DNA of 49,298 bases from Nocardiopsis prasina DSM 43845. Its GTDB lineage: Bacteria > Actinomycetota > Actinomycetes > Streptosporangiales > Streptosporangiaceae. How positions within the stretch are numbered: position 1 is the stretch's first letter; every line of letters starts with the position of its first letter. Positions 16,323 to 24,003 of the stretch are shown here, one piece after another. The translations under genes were made by a program, and so were the position numbers. Under the pieces are notes generated by a model, which searched no databases, had not been told where the DNA came from, and worked only from the letters and a program-made list of their open reading frames with translations. The DNA lies in contig NZ_ANAE01000087.1 in NCBI RefSeq assembly GCF_000341265.1, positions 4,106-53,403 of the forward strand. The letters run 5' to 3'.

Positions 16323-17168
16323 CACCGTCACACCCGCCTGCGCGCCCAGTCCGGCGGCGCCGAAGGCCAGCGCCGTCACCGCCTCGCGCGGCCCCCATCC
16401 GCCCACGTTGGCCGGGACGCTCATCGCCACCAGCGCCAGAACCAGCAACGGGAGCAGGGCCGGAGCGGGCACCGCGATCCCCACCGCCCGGGCGGCCACC
16501 AGGAACAGGGTGAGGTGTCCGGCCAGCGCCGCCGCCGACAGCAGGATCACCCCCGGGCCGGTCGACACCGTGAACAGACCGGCCCGGGTGTCCGCGACCG
16601 TCGCCGACAGCGTCCGCCACCAGGCCGACCCGCGTCGGCGCCCGAGCACCCAGCCGACCGCGACCACCAGCGCCAGCACGGCGAACACGCCCAGGGAGGC
16701 GGCCACCGCCAGCAGCCCCGGGCCCAGGAGGGCGGCGGGCAGGGTGAACAGCAGCACCGCGCAGGTCGCGGCGAGCACCACCTGCCCGGCCATGCGCTCC
16801 AACAGGACCGCGCGCACCCCACGGGCCAGGTCACCGGCGTAGCGTCCGTGGCTGAACGCCCGGTGCACGTCCCCGAGCACACCGGCGGGTAGGACCGCGT
16901 TCAGGAGCAGCGCGCGGTAGTAGTCGCCCACCGCCCGTGGCCAGGGCAGACGCAGGCCCACACCGCGCGCCACCAGGATCCAGCGGGCCGCGCACAACAG
17001 GGTCGTGAACAGTCCGATCCCCAACGCCGCCGCCACCGTCGCGGGGTCGACCGCGCCGAAGGCGGCGGTGAAGGCCTCCAACGGGAACCACCACACCACC
17101 CCGGCCAGCACCGCGACCCCGACCGTCGGGCGCACGATCCTGGACCACCGTCCTCCGGTGCCGTTCAT
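16167..17168 (-). CDS. Flippase-like integral membrane protein (lysylphosphatidylglycerol synthase TM-type, UPF0104)
   Basis: 333-residue polytopic protein with about 8 hydrophobic helices, starting VGVAVLAGVVWWFPLEAF. It carries the family hallmark LLNAVLPAGVLGDVHRAF, followed by an ALLLERMAGQVVLA segment, and ends VAYGLLALVAALPGGLVLVWRLLR. This family is the membrane part of MprF-type proteins, whose role is lipid translocation; the catalytic aminoacyltransferase domain is absent. ATG 17168 overlaps the methyltransferase stop by 4 bp. The last ~30 residues overlap the creatininase gene on the other strand. It may move the glycolipid-like product of the cluster across the membrane; inferred from context. 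Confidence 0.85.
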   Translation of the reverse strand: MNGTGGRWSRIVRPTVGVAVLAGVVWWFPLEAFTAAFGAVDPATVAAALGIGLFTTLLCAARWILVARGVGLRLPWPRAVGDYYRALLLNAVLPAGVLGDVHRAFSHGRYAGDLARGVRAVLLERMAGQVVLAATCAVLLFTLPAALLGPGLLAVAASLGVFAVLALVVAVGWVLGRRRGSAWWRTLSATVADTRAGLFTVSTGPGVILLSAAALAGHLTLFLVAARAVGIAVPAPALLPLLVLALVAMSVPANVGGWGPREAVTALAFGAAGLGAQAGVTVSVAYGLLALVAALPGGLVLVWRLLRVEHVEIPGEHLHQVRQKITALGGRGA

Positions 17169-18037
17169 GGGCGGGGCACGGCCCCCTCGGGTGGCGACTG
17201 CTCCTCGGGCAGCGCCAACAGGTCGTCGTGGTGCACGATCACGCCCAGTTCCCCCCGATCGCACTCGCCGAGCCGACGCTCCAGGTACCCGCCCACGGCC
17301 GCGTCGGGGTCCTGCTCCAGGGCCGCGTCCACCCATCCCCGCAGCCAGGAACGGACGAGCGGAACGCTCTCCGGCCCCAACCGCCAGGGACTCGCCGAGA
17401 TCAGGGTCCCGTACCCGTGTTCGCCGAACGACCCCGCGGCGGCCCGGGCCGCTTCCGGCCCCCACCGCCCGCCCCGGCGCTGGTGGGCGTTGAACGCCTC
17501 CGTCAGCGCGGGGTCGTCCCGGTCGTCCGGGAAGAGCTGCACCCGGCCCGCCACCGACAGCGTGAACAGGGCGGCGCAGCCCGCACCGGTCACCGCTCGC
17601 ACGATGGCCTCCAACTCCGCGTGTGTGAGCAGGTCGAGCAGGGCCGATCCGGTGACCAGGTCGACCCCGGAAAGGTCCTGTGCGGTGATCGTACCCACGT
17701 CCCGCAGACACATCCGCGCGTTGACCCGCGCACCGTCCGCCGAGGTCGCGGGCAGGTACGCCCCGGCCAGGGACAGCAGGCCGGGATCCACGTCGTAGAG
17801 GGTCCAGTGCTGGGCCCCGGCCAACCGGGGTGCCAGCCAGCGCCCCTGGGAACCGGAGCCGCACCCGAGGTCGGCGATCCTGACCGGCCTCCCGCGCGAT
17901 CCGCCGCCGCGTCGCTCCAGGAAGGCGCGGAGCGCCTCGAGCGTCGCGGTGGCGCGGGCCTCGGAGTCGGCGCCCTCCCGCAGGGCCAACCAGCCCGGAT
18001 CGAAAGCGGGCGGTGGGTTCTCGGACACAGAGCTCAA
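17165..18037 (-). CDS. Class I SAM-dependent methyltransferase
   Basis: 290-residue Rossmann-fold methyltransferase. Motif I is IADLGCGSGSQGRWL near residues 53-67, followed by TLYDVDPGLLSLA (acidic motif II Asp) and DLVTGSALLDLLTHAEL. TTG 18037 is proposed as start because GGAGGAG lies 5 nt upstream; GTG 18028 is the alternative. It is translationally coupled (4-bp overlap) to the flippase-like gene. It sits on the same strand as the GTP cyclohydrolase/PTPS-like/glycosyltransferase genes, separated from them by an MFS pump and another methyltransferase. The acceptor could be the pyrimidine/pterin-like or sugar moiety; not shown by sequence. Confidence 0.85.
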   Translation of the reverse strand: MSSVSENPPPAFDPGWLALREGADSEARATATLEALRAFLERRGGGSRGRPVRIADLGCGSGSQGRWLAPRLAGAQHWTLYDVDPGLLSLAGAYLPATSADGARVNARMCLRDVGTITAQDLSGVDLVTGSALLDLLTHAELEAIVRAVTGAGCAALFTLSVAGRVQLFPDDRDDPALTEAFNAHQRRGGRWGPEAARAAAGSFGEHGYGTLISASPWRLGPESVPLVRSWLRGWVDAALEQDPDAAVGGYLERRLGECDRGELGVIVHHDDLLALPEEQSPPEGAVPRP

Positions 18038-18177
18038 CGGGACTCCTCCCGGTGGGTGCGACCGCCAACGTGCGGACGCCTCCTCCCAGAGTGCCAGCTC
18101 GGGTGCGTCCGGGAGGTCCGATCCAGGAAGCCTTTGCCCGGATCTGTCTCCCGGGCCCCTCCCGGCGCCCGGGCCGG

Positions 18178-18978
18178 TCAGGCTTTCCGGGCCAGACCCG
18201 CGTATTGGGGGATGGGGCGCACGGTGCCCACCTCGGTGGGTTCCGGCCGCCACTGGAACACCGAGACCACGCCCGGCTTCACCACCTCGTAGCCGTCGAA
18301 GAAGCTCCGGAACTCCTCCACGGTGCGCATGTGGTACTTCTGGGCCACGTGCTGCTCCCAGACGCGCATGCCCTCGGCGGCCCGCTCGGCGTCCTCGACC
18401 TCCATGTGCGCCAGCACGCCGTCGCACACCGCGAAGAAACTGCCCGGGGCCAGGCGGTCGACGTAGGCGCGCACCAGGCGGACCGCCTCGCCGATCTCGA
18501 AGTGGCCCATGGTGCCCATCAGGGTCAGCCCGACGGGCCGCTCCAGGTCCAGCGTCTCGCCGGCGGCTTCCAGGACCCCGTCCACGTCGCGCAGGTCCGC
18601 GTCCACGTACTGGGTCCGGCCAGCGTCGGTGCCCACCAGGAGCGCGCGGGCGTGGGCCAGGACCAGGGGGTCGTTGTCGACGTACACCACCCGGGCCGAG
18701 GGATCCAGCGTCTGGGCCACCTCGTGGGTGTTGCCGGCGGTGGGCAGCCCGGTACCGACGTCGAGGAACTGGGTGAGGCCCTCCTCCTTGACCAGGTGGC
18801 TGACGGCGCGGCGCAGGAAGAGACGGTCTCCCTGTGCCGCCTCCGCGACCTGGGGGAACAGGGACCTGACCCGGTCACCGACCTCGCGGTCGACGGGGTA
18901 GTTGTCCTTTCCGCCCAGCCAGTAGTTCCACACACGGGCGGTGTGGGCGACGGTGCCGTCGATCGGGGGGTGCGTCAT
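18178..18978 (-). CDS. DUF574-type SAM-dependent methyltransferase
   Basis: 266-residue protein of the actinobacterial DUF574 (Methyltransf_19) family. The family signature WNYWLGGKDNYPVDREVGD is at about 17-35, the SAM site FLDVGTGLPTAGNTHEVAQ at about 71-89, and VVYVDNDPLVLAHARALL follows. Members are abundant in Streptomyces and relatives, mostly with unknown substrates. ATG 18978 is the internal start that begins the family homology. Flanked by the MFS pump terminator (19058-19085) and by 140 bp without features before the next gene, it looks like its own unit inserted into the cluster rather than part of the overlapping chain. Confidence 0.9.
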   Translation of the reverse strand: MTHPPIDGTVAHTARVWNYWLGGKDNYPVDREVGDRVRSLFPQVAEAAQGDRLFLRRAVSHLVKEEGLTQFLDVGTGLPTAGNTHEVAQTLDPSARVVYVDNDPLVLAHARALLVGTDAGRTQYVDADLRDVDGVLEAAGETLDLERPVGLTLMGTMGHFEIGEAVRLVRAYVDRLAPGSFFAVCDGVLAHMEVEDAERAAEGMRVWEQHVAQKYHMRTVEEFRSFFDGYEVVKPGVVSVFQWRPEPTEVGTVRPIPQYAGLARKA

Positions 18979-19057
18979 GGGGGTCTCGCGCTCCTGTGGG
19001 TGTGGGGGGTCGGGGGACCACTCCGCAGTCTCCAGTCCCGCACCACCCCCGCGCAAG

Positions 19058-19085
19058 CCGGAAGGCCCCGTGCGGGGCCTTCCGG
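19058..19085 (-). terminator. Terminator after the MFS pump gene
   Basis: A perfect 12-bp stem, half-site CCGGAAGGCCCC (19058-19069 with 19074-19085), and a 4-nt loop begin one base past the MFS stop codon. It is the strongest simple hairpin in this part of the window. Confidence 0.8.
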
Positions 19086-19086
19086 A

Positions 19087-20667
19087 TCAGGAGGACAGTG
19101 TCGCCCGCTCCCCGGGCTCCGGCCGCTCCTCCTTCTCGGGCGGTGCCATGTCCACGGTGTCGCGCAGCTGGACTCGCGGAAGGAAGAGCGCGACGATCAG
19201 GCCGACCACGGCGATGCCGGTGGCGACCAGGAAGATGTCGCCGGTGGAGGAGCCGTAGGCGCCCTCGACGATCTCGCGCAGGAACGGAGGCATGCCCGCC
19301 AGATCGAGAGTGGTTCCGTCGGAGCCTCCAGCGGGGACCTCCACGCCCGAGGACGCCAGGCCGTCGGTCACGTTCGTGCTCACCCGGTTGGCCAGGATCG
19401 CCCCGAGCACGGACACGCCGATCGTGCCGCCGAGGGACCGGAAGAAGGTGATCGCTCCGCTGGCGGCCCCGAGCTCACGCAGCGGGACCGAGTTCTGCAC
19501 GACGAGCACGAGGTTCTGCATGGACATGCCCACGCCCACCCCGACCCCCAGCATGCCCAGGGCCACGACGTACAGCGAGGTGGTCGCGTCGATGGTGGAC
19601 AGCAGCAGGAACCCCAGGGACAGGAACACCAGGCCGGTGACGACGTAGGCCTTGACCCGGCCCGATCGGGAGACCAGCCATCCGGAGATGGTGGAGGAGA
19701 CCATCATGCCGAGCATCAGCGGGGTGGTGAGCAGCCCGGCGGCGGTCGGCGAGTAGCCCCGGGCCAGCTGGAAGTACTGGCCCAGGAAGACCGCTCCACC
19801 GAACATCGCCATGCCCACCGCGACGCTGGCCACGATCGCGATCATGGGCTCGCGGCGGAGTACCAGGTGCAGCGGGATGACCGGCTCCGCCACCCGGTTC
19901 TCCACCCACACGGCCACGGCCAGCAGCGCGAGACCGCCGGTGACCATGGCGCCGCTCTGCCAGGAGACCCACGCGAAACTCCCGCCGACGAAGGTCACCC
20001 ACAGCAGGATGGTGCTGACCCCGGCGGCGATCAGTGTGGCGCCGAGGTAGTCCACGCGCACGTTGGCGCGGTGCTCCTCCACCAGGTGCAGCGTGCGGGT
20101 GAGCACCACCAGCGCGACCAGCATGAACGGGACGCCGATGAAGAAGCACCAGCGCCAGCCCAGCCAGGAGGCGTCCGTGAGGGCCCCGCCGATCAGCGGA
20201 CCCCCGACGGTGGCCACCGCCATGATGGCGCCGATGATGCCGTTGAAGCGACCGCGTTCCTTGGGGCTCACCAGAGCCGCGATGGTGGCCTGGACCAGGA
20301 CCTGGGAGGCGCCCATACCGAGTCCCTGGAGGGCGCGGAAGGCGATGAGCTGTTCGGTGTTCTGGGCGAACCCGCTCAGCAGCGAGGCCACGATGAACAG
20401 CACGATCGAGATCTGGAGCAGCCGCTTCTTCGGGAAGAGGTCGGCGAGTTTGCCCCAGACGGGGGTGGACGCTGTCGACGCCAGGAGCGTCGCGGTCACC
20501 ACCCAGGTGTACTGGGACTGGGTGCCCTGGAGGGACCCGAGGATCTGGGGTAGCGCGACCGAGACGATCGTGCCGCTGAGCATCGTCACGCCGAGGACGA
20601 TCAGCAGCCCGCTCAGGGTGCGCATGATCGGTGTACGTGCGGTGCCCTGGGACTGAGGAGTACTCAA
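19087..20667 (-). CDS. MFS multidrug exporter, DHA2 (14-TMS) family
   Basis: 526-residue proton-coupled exporter in the cytoplasmic membrane. Landmarks are MLSGTIVSVALPQILGSL (first helix), WGKLADLFPKKRLL (motif A), FRALQGLGMGASQVL and the 14-helix layout with a long extracellular segment before the last helix. TTG 20667 (LSTPQSQ) is suggested because AGAGG lies 6 nt upstream; Met at 20625 is the alternative. A stable terminator follows at once. The 178-bp upstream region holds an AT-rich inverted repeat that may be its operator. It interrupts the biosynthetic gene chain and could export its product or be an unrelated insertion. Confidence 0.88.
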   Translation of the reverse strand: MSTPQSQGTARTPIMRTLSGLLIVLGVTMLSGTIVSVALPQILGSLQGTQSQYTWVVTATLLASTASTPVWGKLADLFPKKRLLQISIVLFIVASLLSGFAQNTEQLIAFRALQGLGMGASQVLVQATIAALVSPKERGRFNGIIGAIMAVATVGGPLIGGALTDASWLGWRWCFFIGVPFMLVALVVLTRTLHLVEEHRANVRVDYLGATLIAAGVSTILLWVTFVGGSFAWVSWQSGAMVTGGLALLAVAVWVENRVAEPVIPLHLVLRREPMIAIVASVAVGMAMFGGAVFLGQYFQLARGYSPTAAGLLTTPLMLGMMVSSTISGWLVSRSGRVKAYVVTGLVFLSLGFLLLSTIDATTSLYVVALGMLGVGVGVGMSMQNLVLVVQNSVPLRELGAASGAITFFRSLGGTIGVSVLGAILANRVSTNVTDGLASSGVEVPAGGSDGTTLDLAGMPPFLREIVEGAYGSSTGDIFLVATGIAVVGLIVALFLPRVQLRDTVDMAPPEKEERPEPGERATLSS

Positions 20668-20730
20668 GGCTGGCCTCTGGTGAAGGAGAAACGGGTGAGG
20701 GTGCGCGGGCGGAAGAGATCTGCCGCGGCG

Positions 20731-20757
20731 GCAAAAATGCATTGTAAGAATTTTTGC
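20731..20757. promoter_or_regulatory. AT-rich inverted repeat upstream of the MFS pump
   Basis: GCAAAAAT (20731-20738) and ATTTTTGC (20750-20757) form a perfect 8-bp dyad with an 11-bp spacer, in sharp contrast to the surrounding GC-rich DNA. On the minus strand the spacer contains TACAAT, a plausible -10 for the pump. No regulator gene is adjacent, so the binder is unknown. Confidence 0.55.
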
Positions 20758-20845
20758 ACCCTATGCACGATACCACCGGGCCTGCTACGGGGACATGCTG
20801 CCTCCGGAGAACCCGGTCACACGCGGTCACCTGTTCCCGAGCCGC

Positions 20846-21934
20846 TCAAAGACCGAGCACGCGCGCCATCTCCCGGGCTGACTCGGGCCACCCCGCCAGA
20901 TCCGTACGGCGCAGTCGAGCCGCGTCGCGCAGGGACGCGCGCAGGTCGGGGTCGATCAGCCAGTCCCGCAGCGCCCGTTCCAGTGCCGCAGCGTCCCGCG
21001 ACGGCACCAGCAGACCGGGCACGCGTCCGTCGGGGGCCCGGCCCAACGCCTCGGGAACCCCGCCCACCTCGGTGGCCACCACCGGCACACCCCGGGCCAG
21101 CGCCTCGGTCACGACCATCCCGTAGGTCTCCGCGCGGGAGGCCAGCACCGACAGGTCGGCGGAGGCGTACACACCCTCCAGTTCCGCGCCGACGACCGGA
21201 CCGGTGAACCGCACCCGCTCCGCCAGCGGGGCCGGGAGCGGGGGAGGGGAACCCGGGCCCGCGCACACGCACTCCCACGGAAGCTCCACGAGACAGGCGA
21301 GGGCGCGCAGCAACAGGTCGTGGCCCTTGCGCGGAGTCAACGAGGCCACGCACACCAGCCGGGGGACGCGGCCCGGCACCTCCTCGAACCCGCTGCCGCG
21401 CGCCAGCGGCGCCGTGTCCACCCCCGGCCGCACCACCTCCACGGGCACGCCCGCCTCGGCCAGACCGTGGTGCGCGGCCAGCCGCCGGGCCGCCCACGCG
21501 CTCGTGGCCACCACCGTCACCCCGCACCGCAGGACGGCCTGTTCGCGCGCGTCCAGGTCCCGGGCCTCCCGCGCCGTCAGTCCCGACTCGTCGGCCAGGG
21601 GAAGGTGCACCAGCACGTGGAGCCGCAGCCGCCCCGCGTGGGGCAGCACCACCTCGGGCACACCGCACGCCACCAGGCCGTCCACCAGCACGCACGCGCC
21701 ATCGGGAGCCCCGCTCAGCACCGTGGAGAGCGCATCGGTACCGAGCGGTCCCGGCCGCGGCCACGAGCCGGGCACGGTCACCGTCCGTACCGGTCGTCCG
21801 GGGCGGCGCGGGGCGTCGGGCGCACCCTCCCCGCCCAACACGTCCGCGATCCGCCGGTCGTAGGTGTGCCCGCCGCTGGGCGCTCCCGCCTCCGGAACGA
21901 CGAACAGCGCCGGGGTCAGCGCGGCCCCGGTCAC
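20846..21934 (-). CDS. GT4-family (GT-B fold) glycosyltransferase
   Basis: 362-residue retaining glycosyltransferase. Seen: an N-terminal acceptor domain starting with [13 protein letters not shown] (glycine-rich loop), [17 protein letters not shown], the donor-domain strand [21 protein letters not shown], and the E-x7-E motif in [14 protein letters not shown] with [13 protein letters not shown] after it. GTG 21934 overlaps the PTPS-like stop by 4 bp (GTGA), so it is the continuation of that operon; the open frame extending to 23404 is spurious. It probably adds a sugar from a nucleotide donor to the small molecule or lipid made by this cluster. Confidence 0.88.
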   Translation of the reverse strand: MTGAALTPALFVVPEAGAPSGGHTYDRRIADVLGGEGAPDAPRRPGRPVRTVTVPGSWPRPGPLGTDALSTVLSGAPDGACVLVDGLVACGVPEVVLPHAGRLRLHVLVHLPLADESGLTAREARDLDAREQAVLRCGVTVVATSAWAARRLAAHHGLAEAGVPVEVVRPGVDTAPLARGSGFEEVPGRVPRLVCVASLTPRKGHDLLLRALACLVELPWECVCAGPGSPPPLPAPLAERVRFTGPVVGAELEGVYASADLSVLASRAETYGMVVTEALARGVPVVATEVGGVPEALGRAPDGRVPGLLVPSRDAAALERALRDWLIDPDLRASLRDAARLRRTDLAGWPESAREMARVLGL

Positions 21935-22329
21935 AGCTCGCGTTCGTAGGAGGCCCAGGCCACGTGCGACTCGTGCAGGGTCACCGAGAGCGCGGTCAGA
22001 CCGTCGGCGTGCGCCCCCAGAGCCCCCGCCGCGATCCGCTCCGCCAAGCGGTCGGCCACCACCCTGGCCAGGAACTCCGTGGAGGTGTTCACCCCCGCGA
22101 ACTCGGGCACCTCGTCCAGGTTGCGGTAGTTCAGCTCGGCCACCACCGCGCCCAGCTCCTGGGTGGCGGCGCCGATGTCCACGACGATGCCGTCGGGGTC
22201 CAGCTCGGGGCGCCGCAGGGTGGCGTCCACCACGAACGTCGCCCCGTGCAGGGCCTGGGCGGGGCCGAAGACCGCGCCCCGGAAGCTGTGGGCGACCATC
22301 AGGTGGTCGCGGACGGTGACACTGAACAA
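21931..22329 (-). CDS. PTPS/QueD-like protein with degenerate active site
   Basis: 132-residue T-fold protein of the 6-pyruvoyltetrahydropterin synthase/6-carboxytetrahydropterin synthase family. His14 (VAHSF) and His28 (LHGATF) match two zinc ligands. The third His of the usual HGH is Ala30, and the catalytic Cys normally four residues before His28 is Ala24. The rest of the family pattern persists: [39 protein letters not shown] and a terminal Glu in [14 protein letters not shown] that would hold the pterin-like ring. It therefore likely binds a GTP-derived heterocycle but does not do standard PTPS chemistry. It lies between the dehydrogenase and the glycosyltransferase and overlaps the latter. 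Confidence 0.85.
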   Translation of the reverse strand: MFSVTVRDHLMVAHSFRGAVFGPAQALHGATFVVDATLRRPELDPDGIVVDIGAATQELGAVVAELNYRNLDEVPEFAGVNTSTEFLARVVADRLAERIAAGALGAHADGLTALSVTLHESHVAWASYEREL

Positions 22330-22374
22330 GAGGACTCCCCAGGGTGTCGGGACCGGTCGGTTCTGTCAGTTCTG

Positions 22375-23352
22375 TCAGTTCTCGTACACGACGCGGTGGC
22401 ACAGGGCCGCGAGCTCGCCGCTGGCCAGCCTCGGGAGCACCGCGGGCAGCTCGTCGAACGGGCTCTCCCCGGTGAGCAGGGCGTCGAAGGCGGGGTCCTC
22501 CAGCAGACGCAGCGCCAGCTGGAGGCGCGCGGCGTGGTCGTAGCGCGAGCGGCGTGCCGGAGAGATCATGCCGACCTGGCTGGCCCGCACCGTCAACCGG
22601 TGGGAGTGGAAGTCCTCCCCGAGGGGCAGGATGACCCTCCGGTCGCCGTACCAGCTCAGTTCCACGACCTCGCCCTCCACGTGCAGCAGCCGCAGGGAGG
22701 AGACCAGGCCCGCCTCGGTGGCGCTCGTGTGGAAGACCAGGTCGCGGTCGCCCTCGGCCTCCTCGGGCCGGGCGAAGTCCACCCCCAGGCGTCGGGCGGT
22801 CGCGGCCCGGCGCGGGTCCACGTCCACCAGCTGGACGCGGGCCCCCGGTACCTGGGACAGCAGGCGTGCCACACAGCAGCCCACCATGCCCGCGCCGACC
22901 ACCGTCACCCGGTCGCCCACCAGCGGTGCGGCGTCCCACAGCGCGTTGATCGCGGTCTCCACCGTGCCCGCCAGCACCGCCCGGGCGGCGGGAACGCCCT
23001 CGGGGACCGCCGACACCGCCGAGGCGGGCACCACGAACCGGGTCTGGTGTGGGAACAGGCTGAACACCGTCCGCCCCACCAGTTCCCCCGGCCCCTCCTC
23101 GACCACACCCACGTTCAGATACCCGTACTTCAGGGGGCCGGGGAAGTCGCCCTCCTGGAAGGGCGCGCGCATCACCCCGTACTGGTTGGGCGGCACTCCG
23201 CCGCCGAACACCAGCGTCTCCGTGCCCCGGCTGATCCCCGAGCACAGGGCGCGCACGACCACGTCGCCGGGTCCGGGTTCGGGCAGCTCCACCTCCCGGA
23301 CCTCGCCCACGCCCGGGGAGCGCACCCAGAACGCCCGAGCCGTCCTCGCCAT
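22375..23352 (-). CDS. Zinc-type alcohol dehydrogenase-like oxidoreductase (MDR superfamily)
   Basis: 325-residue medium-chain dehydrogenase/reductase. The GroES-like half starts LPEPGPGDVVVRALCSGISRGTETLVF. The usual catalytic-zinc GHE is replaced by KYGYLNVGVVEE, and the four-Cys structural zinc loop is absent. The nucleotide site is VTVVGAGMVGCCVARLL. It is reminiscent of the BchC-type branch rather than classical alcohol dehydrogenases. It begins 3 bp after the phosphatidyltransferase stop, with GAGGTGAGGG upstream of the ATG. Context suggests oxidation of a hydroxyl on the side chain of the cluster's intermediate; substrate unknown. Confidence 0.85.
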   Translation of the reverse strand: MARTARAFWVRSPGVGEVREVELPEPGPGDVVVRALCSGISRGTETLVFGGGVPPNQYGVMRAPFQEGDFPGPLKYGYLNVGVVEEGPGELVGRTVFSLFPHQTRFVVPASAVSAVPEGVPAARAVLAGTVETAINALWDAAPLVGDRVTVVGAGMVGCCVARLLSQVPGARVQLVDVDPRRAATARRLGVDFARPEEAEGDRDLVFHTSATEAGLVSSLRLLHVEGEVVELSWYGDRRVILPLGEDFHSHRLTVRASQVGMISPARRSRYDHAARLQLALRLLEDPAFDALLTGESPFDELPAVLPRLASGELAALCHRVVYEN

Positions 23353-23355
23353 CCC

Positions 23356-24003
23356 TCACCTCTTCCTCTCGGCGGCACCGGGCACGGGAACACGCGCCCG
23401 CCACAGTCCCACCACGTCACGTCCGAACGACCACAGCAGGGCGACCAGTGCCACCGCCACCACGACGGCCCCCGCCGACCGGGGGAGGACCCCCGCCGCG
23501 GCCACCGTCAACACGATCCCCTGTGCCGCGGCCACGCCCTTGCGTGCCACGCTCGGCGGCAGCGGGCCGCGCAGCCACGGCGCCACGCGGGCGGCGACCC
23601 AGAAGAGGTACCGCATCGCACCGATCGCCAGGACCCAGGGTCCCAGGGACCCGGAGACGTACACGCTCAGGGCCAGGATGAGGAACGCGTCGGCCTCCAT
23701 GTCGAACCGGGCCCCGAAGTCGGACTCCGTGCGCGTCCCCCGGGCCACCAGCCCGTCCACCCAGTCCAGGACCAGGGCCAGGGTCGCCACCGACACCAGC
23801 GGCCCGACCGGTCCGCCCTCGGCCACCAGCGCCGTCACCACGCCGATCAGGCCGACCCGCACCAGGGTCACCAGGTCCGCCGGACCCAGGGGCCACCGCT
23901 CGTACCGGCGGATCGTCGCCATCAGCGCCACCGTCACCAACACCGCGTAGAGCAGCGCCGCGCCCCAGCCCCGGGGCCCGAGCCAGGAGGCCGGGTCAGC
24001 CAC
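23356..24003 (-). CDS. CDP-alcohol phosphatidyltransferase-family membrane enzyme
   Basis: 215-residue integral membrane enzyme. The CDP-OH-P transferase motif is complete: D80-x2-D83-G84-x2-A87-R88-x8-G97-x3-D101-x3-D105, which binds two metal ions and the CDP-activated donor. About six hydrophobic helices surround it. Such enzymes move a phosphatidyl or phospho-alcohol group from a CDP donor to an alcohol, at the cytoplasmic membrane face. GTG 24003 overlaps the GTP cyclohydrolase stop by 8 bp. Its presence among nucleotide-heterocycle genes is unusual and implies a lipid- or polyol-phosphate-linked product. The acceptor cannot be named from sequence. Confidence 0.88.
   Translation of the reverse strand: MADPASWLGPRGWGAALLYAVLVTVALMATIRRYERWPLGPADLVTLVRVGLIGVVTALVAEGGPVGPLVSVATLALVLDWVDGLVARGTRTESDFGARFDMEADAFLILALSVYVSGSLGPWVLAIGAMRYLFWVAARVAPWLRGPLPPSVARKGVAAAQGIVLTVAAAGVLPRSAGAVVVAVALVALLWSFGRDVVGLWRARVPVPGAAERKR

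Noticed and set aside
18013..20553. 846-codon plus-strand frame opposite the MFS pump and methyltransferases
   Set aside because: It is Gly/His/Gln/Asp-rich, typical of GC-rich antisense frames, with no ribosome site or family pattern.
22360..22377. Tandem 9-bp repeat GTTCTGTCA
   Set aside because: Only two full copies, at the end of the dehydrogenase gene; looks like a slippage event, not a functional element.
20846..23404. Single 852-codon minus-strand frame
   Set aside because: Only the last part is the glycosyltransferase; the upstream part runs through the PTPS-like and dehydrogenase genes in another frame.
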